Position numbers and translations under genes: made by a program
Part shown: positions 8,766 through 18,824 of the stretch, one piece after another
How positions within the stretch are numbered: position 1 is the stretch's first letter
Layout of the letters: each line of letters starts with the position of its first letter
Notes under the pieces: model-generated
What the model was told of the DNA's origin: nothing
Seen by the model: only the letters and a program-made list of their open reading frames with translations
The model's database searches: none
NCBI GenBank assembly: GCA_963847615.1
Contig: CAWKAN010000019.1
Span: 1-64,000 of the forward strand
Reading direction: 5' to 3'
Length of the DNA: 64,000 nt
Source of the DNA: Palsa-883 sp963847615
Lineage (GTDB): Bacteria > Pseudomonadota > Alphaproteobacteria > Acetobacterales > Acetobacteraceae

Positions 8766-10041
8766 TCAGCCGGCGGCCGCGTCCTGCCACAGCAGGTAGA
8801 TCGCGGCGGTCCAGGAGAAATCGGCGCCGCCGAGGCCCTCGCTTGTGACGGGGTCGAAATACTCGCTGGGTCCGGCGGCCTCGATCAGCGCCAGTGTATC
8901 GGCGCGGATGCGCTGCGCGGTGGCCGCCTCGCCCGCCGCGGTGAAGCCGTCGGCGATCATCCAGTTCACCACCGCCCAGATCGGGCCGCGCCAGTAGCGC
9001 TTCGGTTCGAAGCACGCGCTGGCCGGATCGGTGGAGGGCACCAGGCGGCCGACCTGGGTGGCCCAGCGCGCCAGGGTTGCCGCCAGGCGGGCGGCGCGGG
9101 CCGGCGCGTGATGGGCGAACAACGGCAGGAACCCGGCGGAGGTGCCGAGCGGGATCGTTTCGTGCGTGGTCAGGTCCAGGCTGGCATACGAGGCCGAGAT
9201 CGTCGCGCCACAGCCGCTCCAGCGCGGCGTGCAGGCGGGCGATGCGCGCGGCGATCTCGCTATGTTCCGGGGTCGTGCCGAATCGCGCGGCCAGCGCCAG
9301 CAGGTCCTGCTCGGCGCGCAGCAGGATCGCGTTGGTGGCGACGTCGGCGACGCGGAACGGCGAGGCGGCCAGCATGCGCGCCGGGTCCCAGCCGGCGTCG
9401 CGGTACAGGTCGACCAGGTGGATGAAGCGCTGGTAGTCCTCGGCGCGCGGGCGCATCGCGGCGTCAACATGCGCGGTGTCGCGCCGGCGGATCGGCGCTC
9501 GCCGTGGTGGTGGGCACGCGCGCCAGGGCGGTGTCCCAGGCGGGCGAGTTGTCCATCCCGGTCTCCCACGGGTGCAGCGTCGCCACCAGGCCGCGGCGCT
9601 GCGGGTCGCGCGCCGCCTGCCACCAGCGGTGGTTGCGCAGCAGCGCGGGGTAGATCGCGGCGGCGTTCGCCTCGGCCGGCGCGCGGTCGCGCGCGTGGTC
9701 CCATAGATGGCGCACCGCGCTCGCCAGCACCGGCGGCTGGGTGATCCCCGAGGTCGGCGGCGTGCGCGCGACGCCCCACACATCCGGTCCGGGGAAGTAA
9801 TCATCGGACGGGGCGTGGAACACGATGTGCGGGAGCAGCCCGTCGTCCCACTGGCCTTGCAGCAGGGAGGCGATCTCCTGCCAGGCGCGCGCCTCGTCGA
9901 AGCTGCCCCAGCCCAGCGCGACGAAGGCGGAATCCCAGTTCCACTGGAACGGATACAGCCGCGCGGTCGGCACGCAGTAGCCGCCGCGGTCGTTGGCGCG
10001 CAGGATCGCCCGCGCCCGGCCGGTCATGTTCGTGTTCGTGC

Positions 10042-10045
<4 letters not shown>
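8766..10045 (-). pseudogene. GH63/mannosylglycerate-hydrolase-like glycoside hydrolase, two frameshifts
   Basis: Reading from 10045 the protein shows (alpha/alpha)6-barrel motifs of the MGH1-like/GH63 group: YPFQWNWDSAF, GQWDDGLLPHI, TSGITQPP, HPWETGMDNSPAWD. After a frame change near 9485 come NAILLRAEQD and LERLWRDDL. After a second change near 9200 come YWRGPIWAVVNWM, GGADFSWTAAIYLLW and the stop. Each shift equals one extra base, and the similarity is continuous across both. Family enzymes release glucose or mannose from mannosyl- or glucosylglycerate or trehalose-like glycosides. Last gene of the ABC operon; its ATG overlaps the ATPase stop (ATGA). Confidence 0.75.
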
Positions 10046-11094
<1,049 letters not shown>

Positions 11095-11095
<1 letters not shown>

Positions 11096-11899
11096 CAGCG
11101 GTTCGCGATGCCCCACAGGCTGAACAGATGCCTGCCGCACCAGGAAGATGAACAGCACCGACGGCACGATCAGGATGAAGCCGCCGGCGAACTGCACGTG
11201 CAGCGGGCTTTCCGCCAGCACCGACAGCAGATAGGCGGTCAGCGTCCGATGGCGCACCGTCAGCACCGAGGCGGCGAACACCTCGTTCCACGAGATCACG
11301 AAGGCGAAGATCGCCGTCGCCGCGATGCCGGGCAGCGCCATCGGCAGCACCACGCGCAGGAACGCCGTGGGACCGGAGCAGCCGAACACCCAGGCGGCCT
11401 CCTCCAGTTCGCGCGGGATCGCCTGGAACAGGCTGGCCGAGATCAGCACCGCGAACGGCATGGCCAGCACGCTGTGCATCAGCCCGACGCCGAGCGGCGT
11501 GTCGTACAGCCCGAGGCGGATGAAGCCGACGGTCAGCGGCAGGGCCAGGATCGCCACCGGGAAGGCGCGCGTCAGCAGCACGAACAGCCGGAACAGCGTG
11601 GCACCGCGGAACCGGTAGCGGGCCAGCGCGTAGCCGGCCGGCGCGCCAAGCAGGATCGAAACGACCATGCACAGGCAGGCCGCCTCGACGCTGTACAGCA
11701 CGCTCCACCAGACGCCGCTGATGTGCAGGAACTCCTGCAGCGCGGCGACCGACAGGGCAGACGGCCAGGCCGGCTTCGGCCAGGCGTTCACCACCGCCGA
11801 TCCGCCGATCGCGCCGAGCGCGATCAGGTAGATCGGCACCAGCACCCAGGCGCACAGCGTCGCGACCCCGGCCAGGAACATGCCGCGTTGCACGGTCAT
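11095..11899 (-). CDS. Carbohydrate ABC transporter permease (MalG type), frameshift near the C-terminus
   Basis: Six-helix MalFG-type permease with the EAA loop for ATPase contact (LEEAAWVFGCSGPTAFLRV). The start ATG 11899 overlaps the preceding permease stop (ATGA). Near 11131 one extra base shifts the frame. Corrected, the protein ends HLFSLWGIANR, the common C-terminus of this subfamily, with its TGA overlapping the ATPase ATG. Uncorrected, permease and ATPase appear fused, which I regard as an artefact. The 805-bp length (268 codons plus one base) fits a single insertion. Confidence 0.88.
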
Positions 11900-12744
11900 G
11901 GCAGTTGCGCCGCCGGGGTGCGCAGCAGGCGCAGATAGACCAGCGTGGCGGCGAGCGAGCACGCCATCACCACCACCGCATAGGCCGCGGCGACGCCGTA
12001 GTCCTGTTGGAAATACTGCCAGTTGAACGCCTCGCTCATCAGCACCGGGAAGTTCCGCCCGCCCAGCGTCAGCACGGTGGCGAACATCTCGAAGGCCAGC
12101 ACGGTGCGCAGGATCAGCGCGGTCTGGATCGACGGGCGCAGCAGCGGCAGGGTGACGCGGGTGAAGCGCTGCCAGGGCGTGGCGCCGAACACCGCGGCGG
12201 CCTCGCCGTATTCCTGCGGCACCAGTTGCACGCCGGCCGCCACGATCACCAGCACGATCGCGGTGGCGCGCCACAGCTCGGCCACCACGATGGCGACCAG
12301 CAGCGCCGTCGGCGTCTCGTAGGTGAGCCAGCTTTGCGGCCCGGGGATGATGCCAAGGTGGAACAGCAGCGTGTTGAGGTAGCCACGGTCGGTCAGGATC
12401 GCCAGCCAGACCAGCCCCGCCGCCAGGTCGGAGATGCCCAGCGGGATCGACCAGACCCACAGCACGAGGTCGCGCCCGTGGCGCATGTGGCGCAGCATCA
12501 TCGCCATGCCCAGCGCCAGCGCCAGCTGCAGCGGCACCGCCAGCAGGATGACCTTGAAGGTGTTGACGACCGCGTCGTTGAAGTTGATGTCGTTCGCCAT
12601 GCTGGCGAAATTGCCGAACGAGAACGATCCGTTGGTACGGAACGCCAGCGCCACGGTCTGCGCCAGCGGCGCGACGAACAGCACGCCGAGGAAAGCCGTC
12701 GCCGGCGCGATCAGCAGGTAGGGTGTGATCGCGCCGCGACGCAT
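11896..12744 (-). CDS. Carbohydrate ABC transporter permease (MalF type)
   Basis: A 282-residue inner-membrane permease. It opens MRRGAITPYLLIAPATAFLG, has six predicted membrane segments, and carries the EAA loop (YGEAAAVFGATPWQRFTRV) near residue 185 that docks onto the ATPase. It sits 22 bp downstream of the solute-binding-protein gene and overlaps the next permease by 4 bp. This is the usual SBP-permease-permease-ATPase order of CUT1 sugar importers. Confidence 0.93.
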   Translation of the reverse strand: MRRGAITPYLLIAPATAFLGVLFVAPLAQTVALAFRTNGSFSFGNFASMANDINFNDAVVNTFKVILLAVPLQLALALGMAMMLRHMRHGRDLVLWVWSIPLGISDLAAGLVWLAILTDRGYLNTLLFHLGIIPGPQSWLTYETPTALLVAIVVAELWRATAIVLVIVAAGVQLVPQEYGEAAAVFGATPWQRFTRVTLPLLRPSIQTALILRTVLAFEMFATVLTLGGRNFPVLMSEAFNWQYFQQDYGVAAAYAVVVMACSLAATLVYLRLLRTPAAQLP

Positions 12745-12766
12745 GGCGAGGGTCTGCTTCGGCCGC

Positions 12767-14062
12767 CTAGTGCACCGGGCAGGCGCCGGTCGACTTCGGG
12801 TCGGGCGCCCAGCACGGCGCGTCGGCCTCGATCATGATCTTGCGCAGGATCGGTGCCTCGCGCGCCAGCGCGTCATGCGGCTTCACGCCGCGCAACACGA
12901 TGAGCTGGAAGGTGTCCAGCATGACCTTGTCGAACGCCCCGCCATGGGTGCCGAGGCCGACCGGCAGCAGCGCCGGCAGGGCGTCCTTGGCGTTTTCCGT
13001 CTGCGCGATCGCCGCCGAGGCCAGCTTCACGCCGGGATCGAGGTCGGCCGGCAGCGTGGCCTTCACCACCGGGAAGAAGCCGACCGCGCCCGCCGTGGTG
13101 AGCTGCGTCGCGGGCTGCGTGAGATACGCGATCAGCGCCGCGGCGCCTTGCGGATCGGGCGCGTCCTTGGCGATGGCGAGGCCGGCGAGCACCGGCATGT
13201 AGCCGCGCCCCTTCGGCCCGGCGGGGGCGGGGAACGTCACGAAGTCGCCCGGCTTCTGGCGCAGCGCGTCCAGCAGCCGCGCGACGTGGTCGAAGGCGAT
13301 CCAGACGTCGCCCGACAGCAGCGGCTCCTGCATGAAGTTGTAGTTGGTGGAGTTGGGGTTCACGCCCTTCCACAGCACGGCGAACTTGCTCCACATCGCC
13401 TCGGCCGCCGGGTCGCGGAACGTGGTGACCAGGCCGTCGGTGTAGGAGGGATACAGGAAGCCCTGGATGAACCGGTGCATCAGCCCGGTCGGGCCGGCGG
13501 GGAAGCCCAGCATGCGCTTGCCGGTCTTCGCCTGGATCGCCGCGCCCCAGGCGGCGAGCTGGTCATAGGTCAGCGCGTTGAGGTTGGCGCCCTTCGGCAG
13601 GTAGGGCAGCGCCTGCTTGTTGGCGACCATGAAATAGGTCGCCTGCATCCACGGGATGTACATCTGGTGCGCGGTGCCGAGCTTGCCCAGCGTCAGCAGC
13701 CCGGGCGGGATGCCGCGGTCCTTCAGTTTGGCGGCCAGGTCGTCGAGCGGAACCAGCGCGTGCAGCGCCAGCAGCGGCTCCAGCTCGCCGTGCAGCGCGC
13801 CGATCAGGCTGATCGTGTGGGTGCCGCCCTGCTGTTCGGCCTGGATGCGCACCGGCAGCTGCGACGGCTCCTGCGGCACATAGGTCACCTTGCCAGTGTA
13901 GTCCTTGAGGATCACGTCGCGCAGCTTCTGCGCTTCCTCGATCGGGCGCAGTTGCGTCGACATGAACAGCGTGTCGGCCGCGGCGGGGCGCGGTGCCAGC
14001 GGAAGCGCGGCCGGAACCGCGACCAGCAGCGCGCTAAGGGCGGTGAGGATGCGTGGCGTCAT
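12767..14062 (-). CDS. Carbohydrate ABC transporter extracellular solute-binding protein
   Basis: A 431-residue family-1 binding protein. A Sec signal peptide (MTPRILTALSALLVAVPAAL, Ala-x-Ala cleavage near residue 29) directs it to the periplasm. The mature part has the two-lobe pattern of sugar-binding proteins (FPAGPTGLMHRFIQGFLYP, NSTNYNFMQEPLLSGDVW). Operon context (LacI regulator, permeases, ATPase, MGH1-like hydrolase) suggests a small glycoside such as glucosyl- or mannosylglycerate or trehalose; the substrate is inference. Confidence 0.9.
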   Translation of the reverse strand: MTPRILTALSALLVAVPAALPLAPRPAAADTLFMSTQLRPIEEAQKLRDVILKDYTGKVTYVPQEPSQLPVRIQAEQQGGTHTISLIGALHGELEPLLALHALVPLDDLAAKLKDRGIPPGLLTLGKLGTAHQMYIPWMQATYFMVANKQALPYLPKGANLNALTYDQLAAWGAAIQAKTGKRMLGFPAGPTGLMHRFIQGFLYPSYTDGLVTTFRDPAAEAMWSKFAVLWKGVNPNSTNYNFMQEPLLSGDVWIAFDHVARLLDALRQKPGDFVTFPAPAGPKGRGYMPVLAGLAIAKDAPDPQGAAALIAYLTQPATQLTTAGAVGFFPVVKATLPADLDPGVKLASAAIAQTENAKDALPALLPVGLGTHGGAFDKVMLDTFQLIVLRGVKPHDALAREAPILRKIMIEADAPCWAPDPKSTGACPVH

Positions 14063-15116
14063 GTCGTCCTCCTGGGACGTGGGGTGGTGGTTTGGTTTTG
14101 CGCCCGGCGTGCGTTGACACCGGTCCGTCGGAGGCGCGCGGGATCAGCCGCGCCGGCCAGATTTCCGTCAGCGTCGCCGGGTCGGCCCCGCCGAGCAGCG
14201 CGAGCAGCATCGCCACCAGGCGCGTGCCGGTGCGGGACCCCGGCGGCTCGATCGTGGTCAGCGGCGGATCGGTGCAGCTTGCCATCGGCAGGTCGCCGTA
14301 GCCGATCAGCGAGATGTCGCGCCCGGCGCGCAGCCCGGCCTGCGACACCGCGTGCAGCACGCCGACCGCCAGGCGATCGGTGGCGCAGAGCACCGCGGTG
14401 GGCGGCACGTGCTCGGCCAGCAGGTCGCACATCAGGGTGAAGCCGGCTTCTTCCGACGGCTCGGCATGGCGCAGCGGACCGGGCGGCAGGTCGGCGGCGG
14501 CGAGGGCGGCGCGCCAGCCCTGTTCGCAATGGTGCGCGAACATGTAGTGCGGCGCGGCGTTGATCAGGCCGATGCGGCGGTGGCCGAACTCGATCAGCCG
14601 GTCGGTCGCCGCGCGGCAGGCGGCGGCGTCGTCGATGTCGAGGAAGGCGTAGGGGCGGGGGTCCTCGCAGCGTCCGTGCGCGACGAAGACGGCGCGGCGG
14701 TCCAGCAGGTAGCGGATGCGCGCATCGTCGCGCCGGGTGCGCGCCACCAGCATGCCGTCGACGCGGCCGCCCTCGACCAGGTGGCGGTAGGCGCGCAGCT
14801 CCTCGGCACCGGGGCGCGCGGTCATCACCAGCAGGTCCAGCCCGGCGTGCTGCAACGGCGGGCCGATGGCGGCGAGCAGGCGCAGGAAGAACGGGTTGTC
14901 GAACTGGCCGGCCTCGGCGGGCAGCACCAAGCCGATTGCCTCGCTGCGGCCATGGCGCAGGCGGCGGCCGAGCTGGTTGGGGCGGTAGTCGATGCGCTCC
15001 ACCTCGGCGAGGACGCGCGCCCTGGTGGCGGCGCTGACCTCGGGGAAGCCGCCAAGGGCGCGCGAAACGGTGGTGACCGACAGGTCGAGCCGCTTGGCGA
15101 TGGCGCGCAGGGACAC
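14034..15116 (-). CDS. LacI-family transcriptional regulator of the sugar ABC operon
   Basis: The N-terminal helix-turn-helix reads SLRAIAKRLDLSVTTVSRAL, followed by the hinge helix region (YRPNQLGRRLRHG) and a periplasmic-binding-protein-like effector domain (GFPEVSA to SLIGYGDLPM). GTG 15116 gives a typical LacI start. The longer reading from TTG 15152 would add 12 residues and run into the operator-like repeats, so I prefer 15116. The 3' end overlaps the start of the binding-protein gene by 29 bp, an unusual arrangement that ties the regulator to the operon it precedes. Confidence 0.88.
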   Translation of the reverse strand: MSLRAIAKRLDLSVTTVSRALGGFPEVSAATRARVLAEVERIDYRPNQLGRRLRHGRSEAIGLVLPAEAGQFDNPFFLRLLAAIGPPLQHAGLDLLVMTARPGAEELRAYRHLVEGGRVDGMLVARTRRDDARIRYLLDRRAVFVAHGRCEDPRPYAFLDIDDAAACRAATDRLIEFGHRRIGLINAAPHYMFAHHCEQGWRAALAAADLPPGPLRHAEPSEEAGFTLMCDLLAEHVPPTAVLCATDRLAVGVLHAVSQAGLRAGRDISLIGYGDLPMASCTDPPLTTIEPPGSRTGTRLVAMLLALLGGADPATLTEIWPARLIPRASDGPVSTHAGRKTKPPPHVPGGRHDATHPHRP

Positions 15117-15130
15117 TGGGCGAGCCGTTC

Positions 15131-15174
15131 CAAAACGTTCAAACTCAAACAAAATGATAATTCAAAACGTTTTG
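15131..15174. promoter_or_regulatory. LacI-type operator: perfect palindrome plus half site
   Basis: CAAAACGTTTTG at 15163-15174 is a perfect 12-bp palindrome with the central CG step characteristic of LacI/GalR operators. A half copy, CAAAACGTT, lies at 15131-15139, three turns away. The AT-rich pocket is conspicuous in very GC-rich DNA and lies directly upstream of the lacI-type gene, as expected for autoregulation and control of the downstream transporter. Confidence 0.6.
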
Positions 15175-15204
15175 GCGGTCAATCGCACGAAGGCCAGGGG
15201 CGAG

Positions 15205-15368
15205 GGCAATCGGGTGCAGCGAAGCAAGGTCAGGCTCCGCCCTGAAATCCGCCAGGGGGCGTTGCCCCCGATGGTACCATTGGGACCCCGACCCCCGGGT
15301 CAAGTGACAGGGGCAGGCGCCGGCGGAGCTTCTGGACTGCATGACCGGGAGTGGGTGAGGGGGCGTGG
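15205..15368. repeat. Degenerate half copy of the modular palindrome family (copy A)
   Basis: Shares ordered modules with the other copies: the GGGCAATCGG end, a GCAAGG linker, the hairpin around GGCTCCGCC, GCCAGGGGGC-GTT-GCCCCC, then the block containing ATGGTACCATTGGGACCCC and CCCCGGGTCAAGTG that also occurs in copy E. It ends in GGGAGTGGGTGAGGGGGCG, the beginning of the central arm, and the returning arm is missing. The flanking 15,369-15,654 shows no gene. Confidence 0.6.
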
Positions 15369-15654
15369 AGCCAGAGTGCCGGCGGGCTGGACGCGACGGT
15401 GGATTGCCGGGGCGGCGATGGGGCCGTCGTCACGCCCGGCGGGCCAGCAAGCCGCGCGGCGGCGGTCGATCCGTGCGTTGTTACGTGTCGCTGACCGAAC
15501 GCCGCCGCCATACGGCCCAACGAAGCGGCAAACCTGGCGGCGCCCGGCATCACGCCCTACGGGATTCATCCACCCGCTGCCCGCGATTGTTGACCGACCG
15601 GTCGGCCCTGGGCGGGTTCGCAGCGTCCGCAGGCAAGCAAGTAAGCAAGAATTT

Positions 15655-15841
15655 CGCTCATATGGCGTTGACTGTTGGACGGCCCCGTAGGGCGGAAAAG
15701 CGCAGCGCCTTCCGCCACCGCCGGGCGAGCCGCTCGCATCTGCCGACGTCCCCAACAACATATCCCGCCACCGTCCGACGGCGGAAGGCGCTGCGCTTTT
15801 CCGCCCTACGGGGCCGTCCAACAGTCAACGCCATAAGAGCC
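15655..15841. mobile_element. MITE-like element, copy 1 (187 bp)
   Basis: Perfect terminal inverted repeats of about 55 bp run from ATGGCGTTGACTGTTGG inward to CGCAGCGCCTTCCGCC and back. They enclose roughly 65 bp of unique centre. It has no coding capacity beyond a chance short frame. A second copy, nearly identical, lies at 20658-20844. No target-site duplication is evident here. The next 118 bp to the Gly-rich lipoprotein stop hold nothing recognisable. Confidence 0.75.
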
Positions 15842-16069
15842 AATGCCTTGCTTCTCCGTGGCCCTCCGCGCTTCCTCCGTGTTGGAAGCCTTGACTTGCT
15901 GGCGATGCAGCCAGCGCCCGGGTCGCATCACCGGAGCGCGCCGACCGCCGCGGGCAACGATAGGTGAATGCCGTAGGCATCACGCCGGCGGAACGGCCAG
16001 GCCCCGGGTGCGCCGGCGGGACCGCGGCGCCGGCGCCCGGATCGGCGTCGGAACCGTCCGGCGACGGGA

Positions 16070-16552
16070 TCAGTGGTTGCCGTCGTCGCCGCGCCAGTGG
16101 CTGTCCTGATGCGCGCCACCGGGATTGGCGGGCCGATAGCCGCCGGCCGGCGGTACGCCGTGCTCGCCACCGCCCCATTGGCCGCCCCCTTGGCCGCCCT
16201 GGTAGCCGCCTGGTGGATGGCCACCCTGGCCACCCTGGTAGCCGCCCGGCGGGTGGCCGCCCTGGTAGCCCCCTGGCGGGTAGCCGCCGTTCCAGCCGCC
16301 GCCGTGGTACCCGCCGCTCCAGCCCCCGCCGTAATAGCCGCCGACCCAGCCGCCGCCGATCACCACCGGGCTGCCGTAATAGCCGCCGTAGGCCGGGTAG
16401 CCGTAGCTGCCATACGCCGGGTAGCCATAGCCGCCATAGGCCGGATAGGCTCCGTACCCCGGGTACGGCGCGTAGGCGCAGCCTTGCAGCAGCCCACCGC
16501 CGGCGATCAGCGCGATCGCCGCCAGCGTGCGTCGGGGCCACAATCCGCTCAT
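16070..16552 (-). CDS. Gly/Tyr-rich lipoprotein, function unknown
   Basis: ATG 16552 gives a clean lipoprotein signal (MSGLWPRRTLAAIALIAGGG, then the lipobox LLQGC). A longer reading from 16648 would bury the signal. The mature protein consists of Tyr-Pro-Ala-Tyr-Gly type repeats, a SPVVIGGGWVGGYYGGGW segment and a PPGGYQGG repeat tail, with no globular domain. The YPAY and VVIGGGWG elements recur in the lipoprotein at 54.7 kb, so the two are relatives. It is probably anchored in the outer or inner membrane; the role is unknown. Confidence 0.75.
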   Translation of the reverse strand: MSGLWPRRTLAAIALIAGGGLLQGCAYAPYPGYGAYPAYGGYGYPAYGSYGYPAYGGYYGSPVVIGGGWVGGYYGGGWSGGYHGGGWNGGYPPGGYQGGHPPGGYQGGQGGHPPGGYQGGQGGGQWGGGEHGVPPAGGYRPANPGGAHQDSHWRGDDGNH

Positions 16553-16848
16553 TGCCGCTCTCCACGTTTCGCGCCTCGCCGGTCGTCCCTGGCGGGCGAT
16601 GGCGACATCCGTCGTCCTGGCACGGAATTGTGCCAGAACGGTTGCCACTCTGTGGCAGCCGCAAGGCCGCGGTCGCGGCGCGCCCGGCCGCAGAGTGCAC
16701 TATCGCAATATTGGTTCGCCGGCCTGCCGCACCAACGCCCGCAACCGGCCGGTGCGGCCGCGGGCCTTGCGAAATACCGAGGGCAGGCCTGACCGGCGGG
16801 CAGGCCGCACCGGTGCCGCGCGGTCGCGTGGCGCCGTTGCGCGGCGCG

Positions 16849-17724
16849 CTACGGCGTCCACACCGCTTGGATGAAGGCGTAGCCGTCGCCGGCGCAGGCG
16901 ACATGGCCGAAGGCGGGAAAATCCAGGTGCATGCCGGCCACCGCCAGCCGGTCCGTCGCCGCCATGTCCATGATGCGTTGCCGCGTCGCGATCGCCTGCG
17001 CGCCGTCGATGTCGAAGCCCATCCCGGCGCCGGGGCGGGCGAACTGCACGCCGGGCATGTGCACGATGTCGCCCCAGATCAGCAACTGCTCGCTGCCCGA
17101 GGCGACCAGCCAGCCGGTGTGTCCCGGGGTGTGGCCGGGCTCGGGCACCGCGCTGACGCCGGGCAGCACCTCGCCCGACGCAACCAGGCGCCCCCGGCCG
17201 CGATAGGCGTCCAGCACGGCGCGGGCGAGCTGGATGAAGCCGCGCTCCTGCTCCGCGGCCTGCGCCAGCACGGCGTCGTCGCGCCAGAACGGCGGCTCGG
17301 CCGCGTGCACGACCAGCTCGGCGTTGGCCAGCAGGGCCGTGCCGGCGGCATCGACCAGGCCGCCGACATGGTCGGGGTGCAGGTGGGTCAGCAGCACGGT
17401 GTCGATCGCCTCCGGCGCCACGCCCATGGCGGCCAGGTTCTCCGCCAGCCGGCCGAGCGCCGGACCCATCGCGCCGCCGCAGCCGCTGTCCACCAGCACC
17501 AGCCGCTCGCCGAGGTGCAGCAGGAAGGCGTTGATGGTGATCCGCGGCGGGACCGCGCGGAAGCCGGCCGCGTGCAGCGCCGGCGGCTCGGCGGGATCGA
17601 TATGGGTCAGCCAGTCGAAGCTGGCGTCCAGCATGCCGTCGTTCAGCGCGGTGACGAGGACCTCGCCGACCTGGCGATGGTGCACGCCGGGGGCCTGGTG
17701 CGCGGGCCGGAAGGCGGTGGTCAT
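16849..17724 (-). CDS. MBL-fold metallo-hydrolase
   Basis: A 291-residue metallo-beta-lactamase fold protein. The zinc motif HLHPDHVGG is near residue 112, the following His ligand lies in EPGHTPGHTG near 195, Asp is in WGDIVHMPG and a C-terminal His in AGMHLDFP. The family includes lactonases, arylsulfatases and related hydrolases; the N-terminal insert resembles quorum-lactonase-like members, but this is not decisive. Monocistronic, transcribed in the same direction as the SDR gene upstream with 58 bp between them. Confidence 0.88.
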   Translation of the reverse strand: MTTAFRPAHQAPGVHHRQVGEVLVTALNDGMLDASFDWLTHIDPAEPPALHAAGFRAVPPRITINAFLLHLGERLVLVDSGCGGAMGPALGRLAENLAAMGVAPEAIDTVLLTHLHPDHVGGLVDAAGTALLANAELVVHAAEPPFWRDDAVLAQAAEQERGFIQLARAVLDAYRGRGRLVASGEVLPGVSAVPEPGHTPGHTGWLVASGSEQLLIWGDIVHMPGVQFARPGAGMGFDIDGAQAIATRQRIMDMAATDRLAVAGMHLDFPAFGHVACAGDGYAFIQAVWTP

Positions 17725-17782
17725 CAGCGGTCCTCCTTGCTGGGTCGCGCGGCCTGGCGCCCGCGGGTTGGGTGGTGGCGCA

Positions 17783-18691
17783 TCATAGCGCCGGATCGGC
17801 CGGCTTACCCTGCCGGCCGGCCAGCAGCGCGGCGAGCAGTCGCGGCGGCAGCAGGTCGGCGAGCCGCGCCGCCGCCGCCATCCACCACGGGAACGCCAGC
17901 CGCACCCGCCCGGCCGCCACGCCGCGCAGGATGATGCGCGCGGCGCGCTCGGCGTCCATCAGCCCGGGCATCGGGAAGCGGTTGCCCGCCGTCATCGCGG
18001 TGCGCACGTAGCCGGGGCAGACGCTGGTCAGCGCGATGCCCTGGGCGCGCGCGCCGGGGGCGGTCGCCACCGTCCAGGCGTCCGCCGCCGCCTTGGCCGC
18101 GCAATAGGCCGCCGAGCCGGGCACCGCGACCAGCCCGGCGATCGAGGCGATGACGGCGATCCGCCCGGCGATGCCGTCCGGCCCGCGCCGCTGCCCCGCC
18201 ATCGCCGCCATCGCTGGCAGCACGGTGTTCAGCGTGCCGTCGAGGTTGATCGCCAGGATGGCGCGGACCTGCGCCGGCGGCTCCGGCCGGTTGCCGCCCG
18301 CCCCGGCGGAGGCGCCGGCATTCGCCACCACCAGGTCGAGCTGCCCGGCGGCGCCGATCCACGCCGCCATCGCCGCGGCATCGCGCACGTCCAGCAGCGC
18401 CGTGCGGGGCTCGGCGCCGCGCGCGCGGCAGGCCTGCGCGGTCGCCTCCAGCCGCGCCGCGTCGCGGCCCGACAGGTGCAGCGTGACGCCGGGGGCGGCC
18501 AGTTCCACCGCCAGCGCCCGGCCGATGCCGGAGGAGGCGCCGGTGATGAGCGCATGGGTGATGAGCGCATGGGTGATGAGCGCATGGGTGATGAGCGCAT
18601 GGGTGATGAGCGCATGGGTGATTGGCGCATGGGCGATCGGCGTGGGGGCGATCGGCGTGGCGGCGGGTTGCGTGCGGGGCGGGTCTGTCAT
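17783..18691 (-). CDS. Short-chain dehydrogenase/reductase with tandem-repeat N-terminus
   Basis: Classical SDR: cofactor motif TGASSGIG near residue 52, NAG (ANAGAS), catalytic Ser in IASIAG and YCAAK as the catalytic Y-x-x-x-K. A hydrophobic C-terminal segment (FPWWMAAAARLADLLPP) suggests membrane association, as in fatty-acyl or retinol-type SDRs. The N-terminus is odd: about 45 residues of A/P/I/T repeats come before the first strand, produced by a 15-bp tandem array that copies the ALIT of the first beta strand. Start ATG 18691; an internal start just before the last repeat unit cannot be excluded because each unit lacks Met. Confidence 0.87.
   Translation of the reverse strand: MTDPPRTQPAATPIAPTPIAHAPITHALITHALITHALITHALITHALITGASSGIGRALAVELAAPGVTLHLSGRDAARLEATAQACRARGAEPRTALLDVRDAAAMAAWIGAAGQLDLVVANAGASAGAGGNRPEPPAQVRAILAINLDGTLNTVLPAMAAMAGQRRGPDGIAGRIAVIASIAGLVAVPGSAAYCAAKAAADAWTVATAPGARAQGIALTSVCPGYVRTAMTAGNRFPMPGLMDAERAARIILRGVAAGRVRLAFPWWMAAAARLADLLPPRLLAALLAGRQGKPADPAL
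18544..18633. repeat. 15-bp in-frame tandem repeat within the SDR gene
   Basis: The unit TGATGAGCGCATGGG occurs five times perfectly (18544-18618) and once with two changes (18619-18633). On the minus strand it encodes five-residue units built on HALIT. The last unit merges with the conserved ALITGASSGIG of the SDR fold, so the array looks like slippage expansion of the first beta strand. Confidence 0.9.
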
Positions 18692-18824
18692 GGCGCCAGG
18701 ATAGTCCAGCTTCGCAGCCGGGTGGGGGACTGTTAGAAGGGTGCCCGACGGGGGCGGCGGCGGAATGACCTTGGCGCCGAGGGACCGCGACCGGATGACC
18801 AGGGGATGCCAGGGGAATGACCGT

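Noticed and set aside
15658..15843. Short frames inside the MITE-like elements as small proteins
   Set aside because: They are read from inverted repeats and are nearly identical on both strands; no start signals.
15964..17934. Long plus-strand frame (656 residues) and the 830-residue minus frame at 17783-20275
   Set aside because: Both run antisense to or across recognised genes (lipoprotein, MBL, yicC, gmk) and show no domain.
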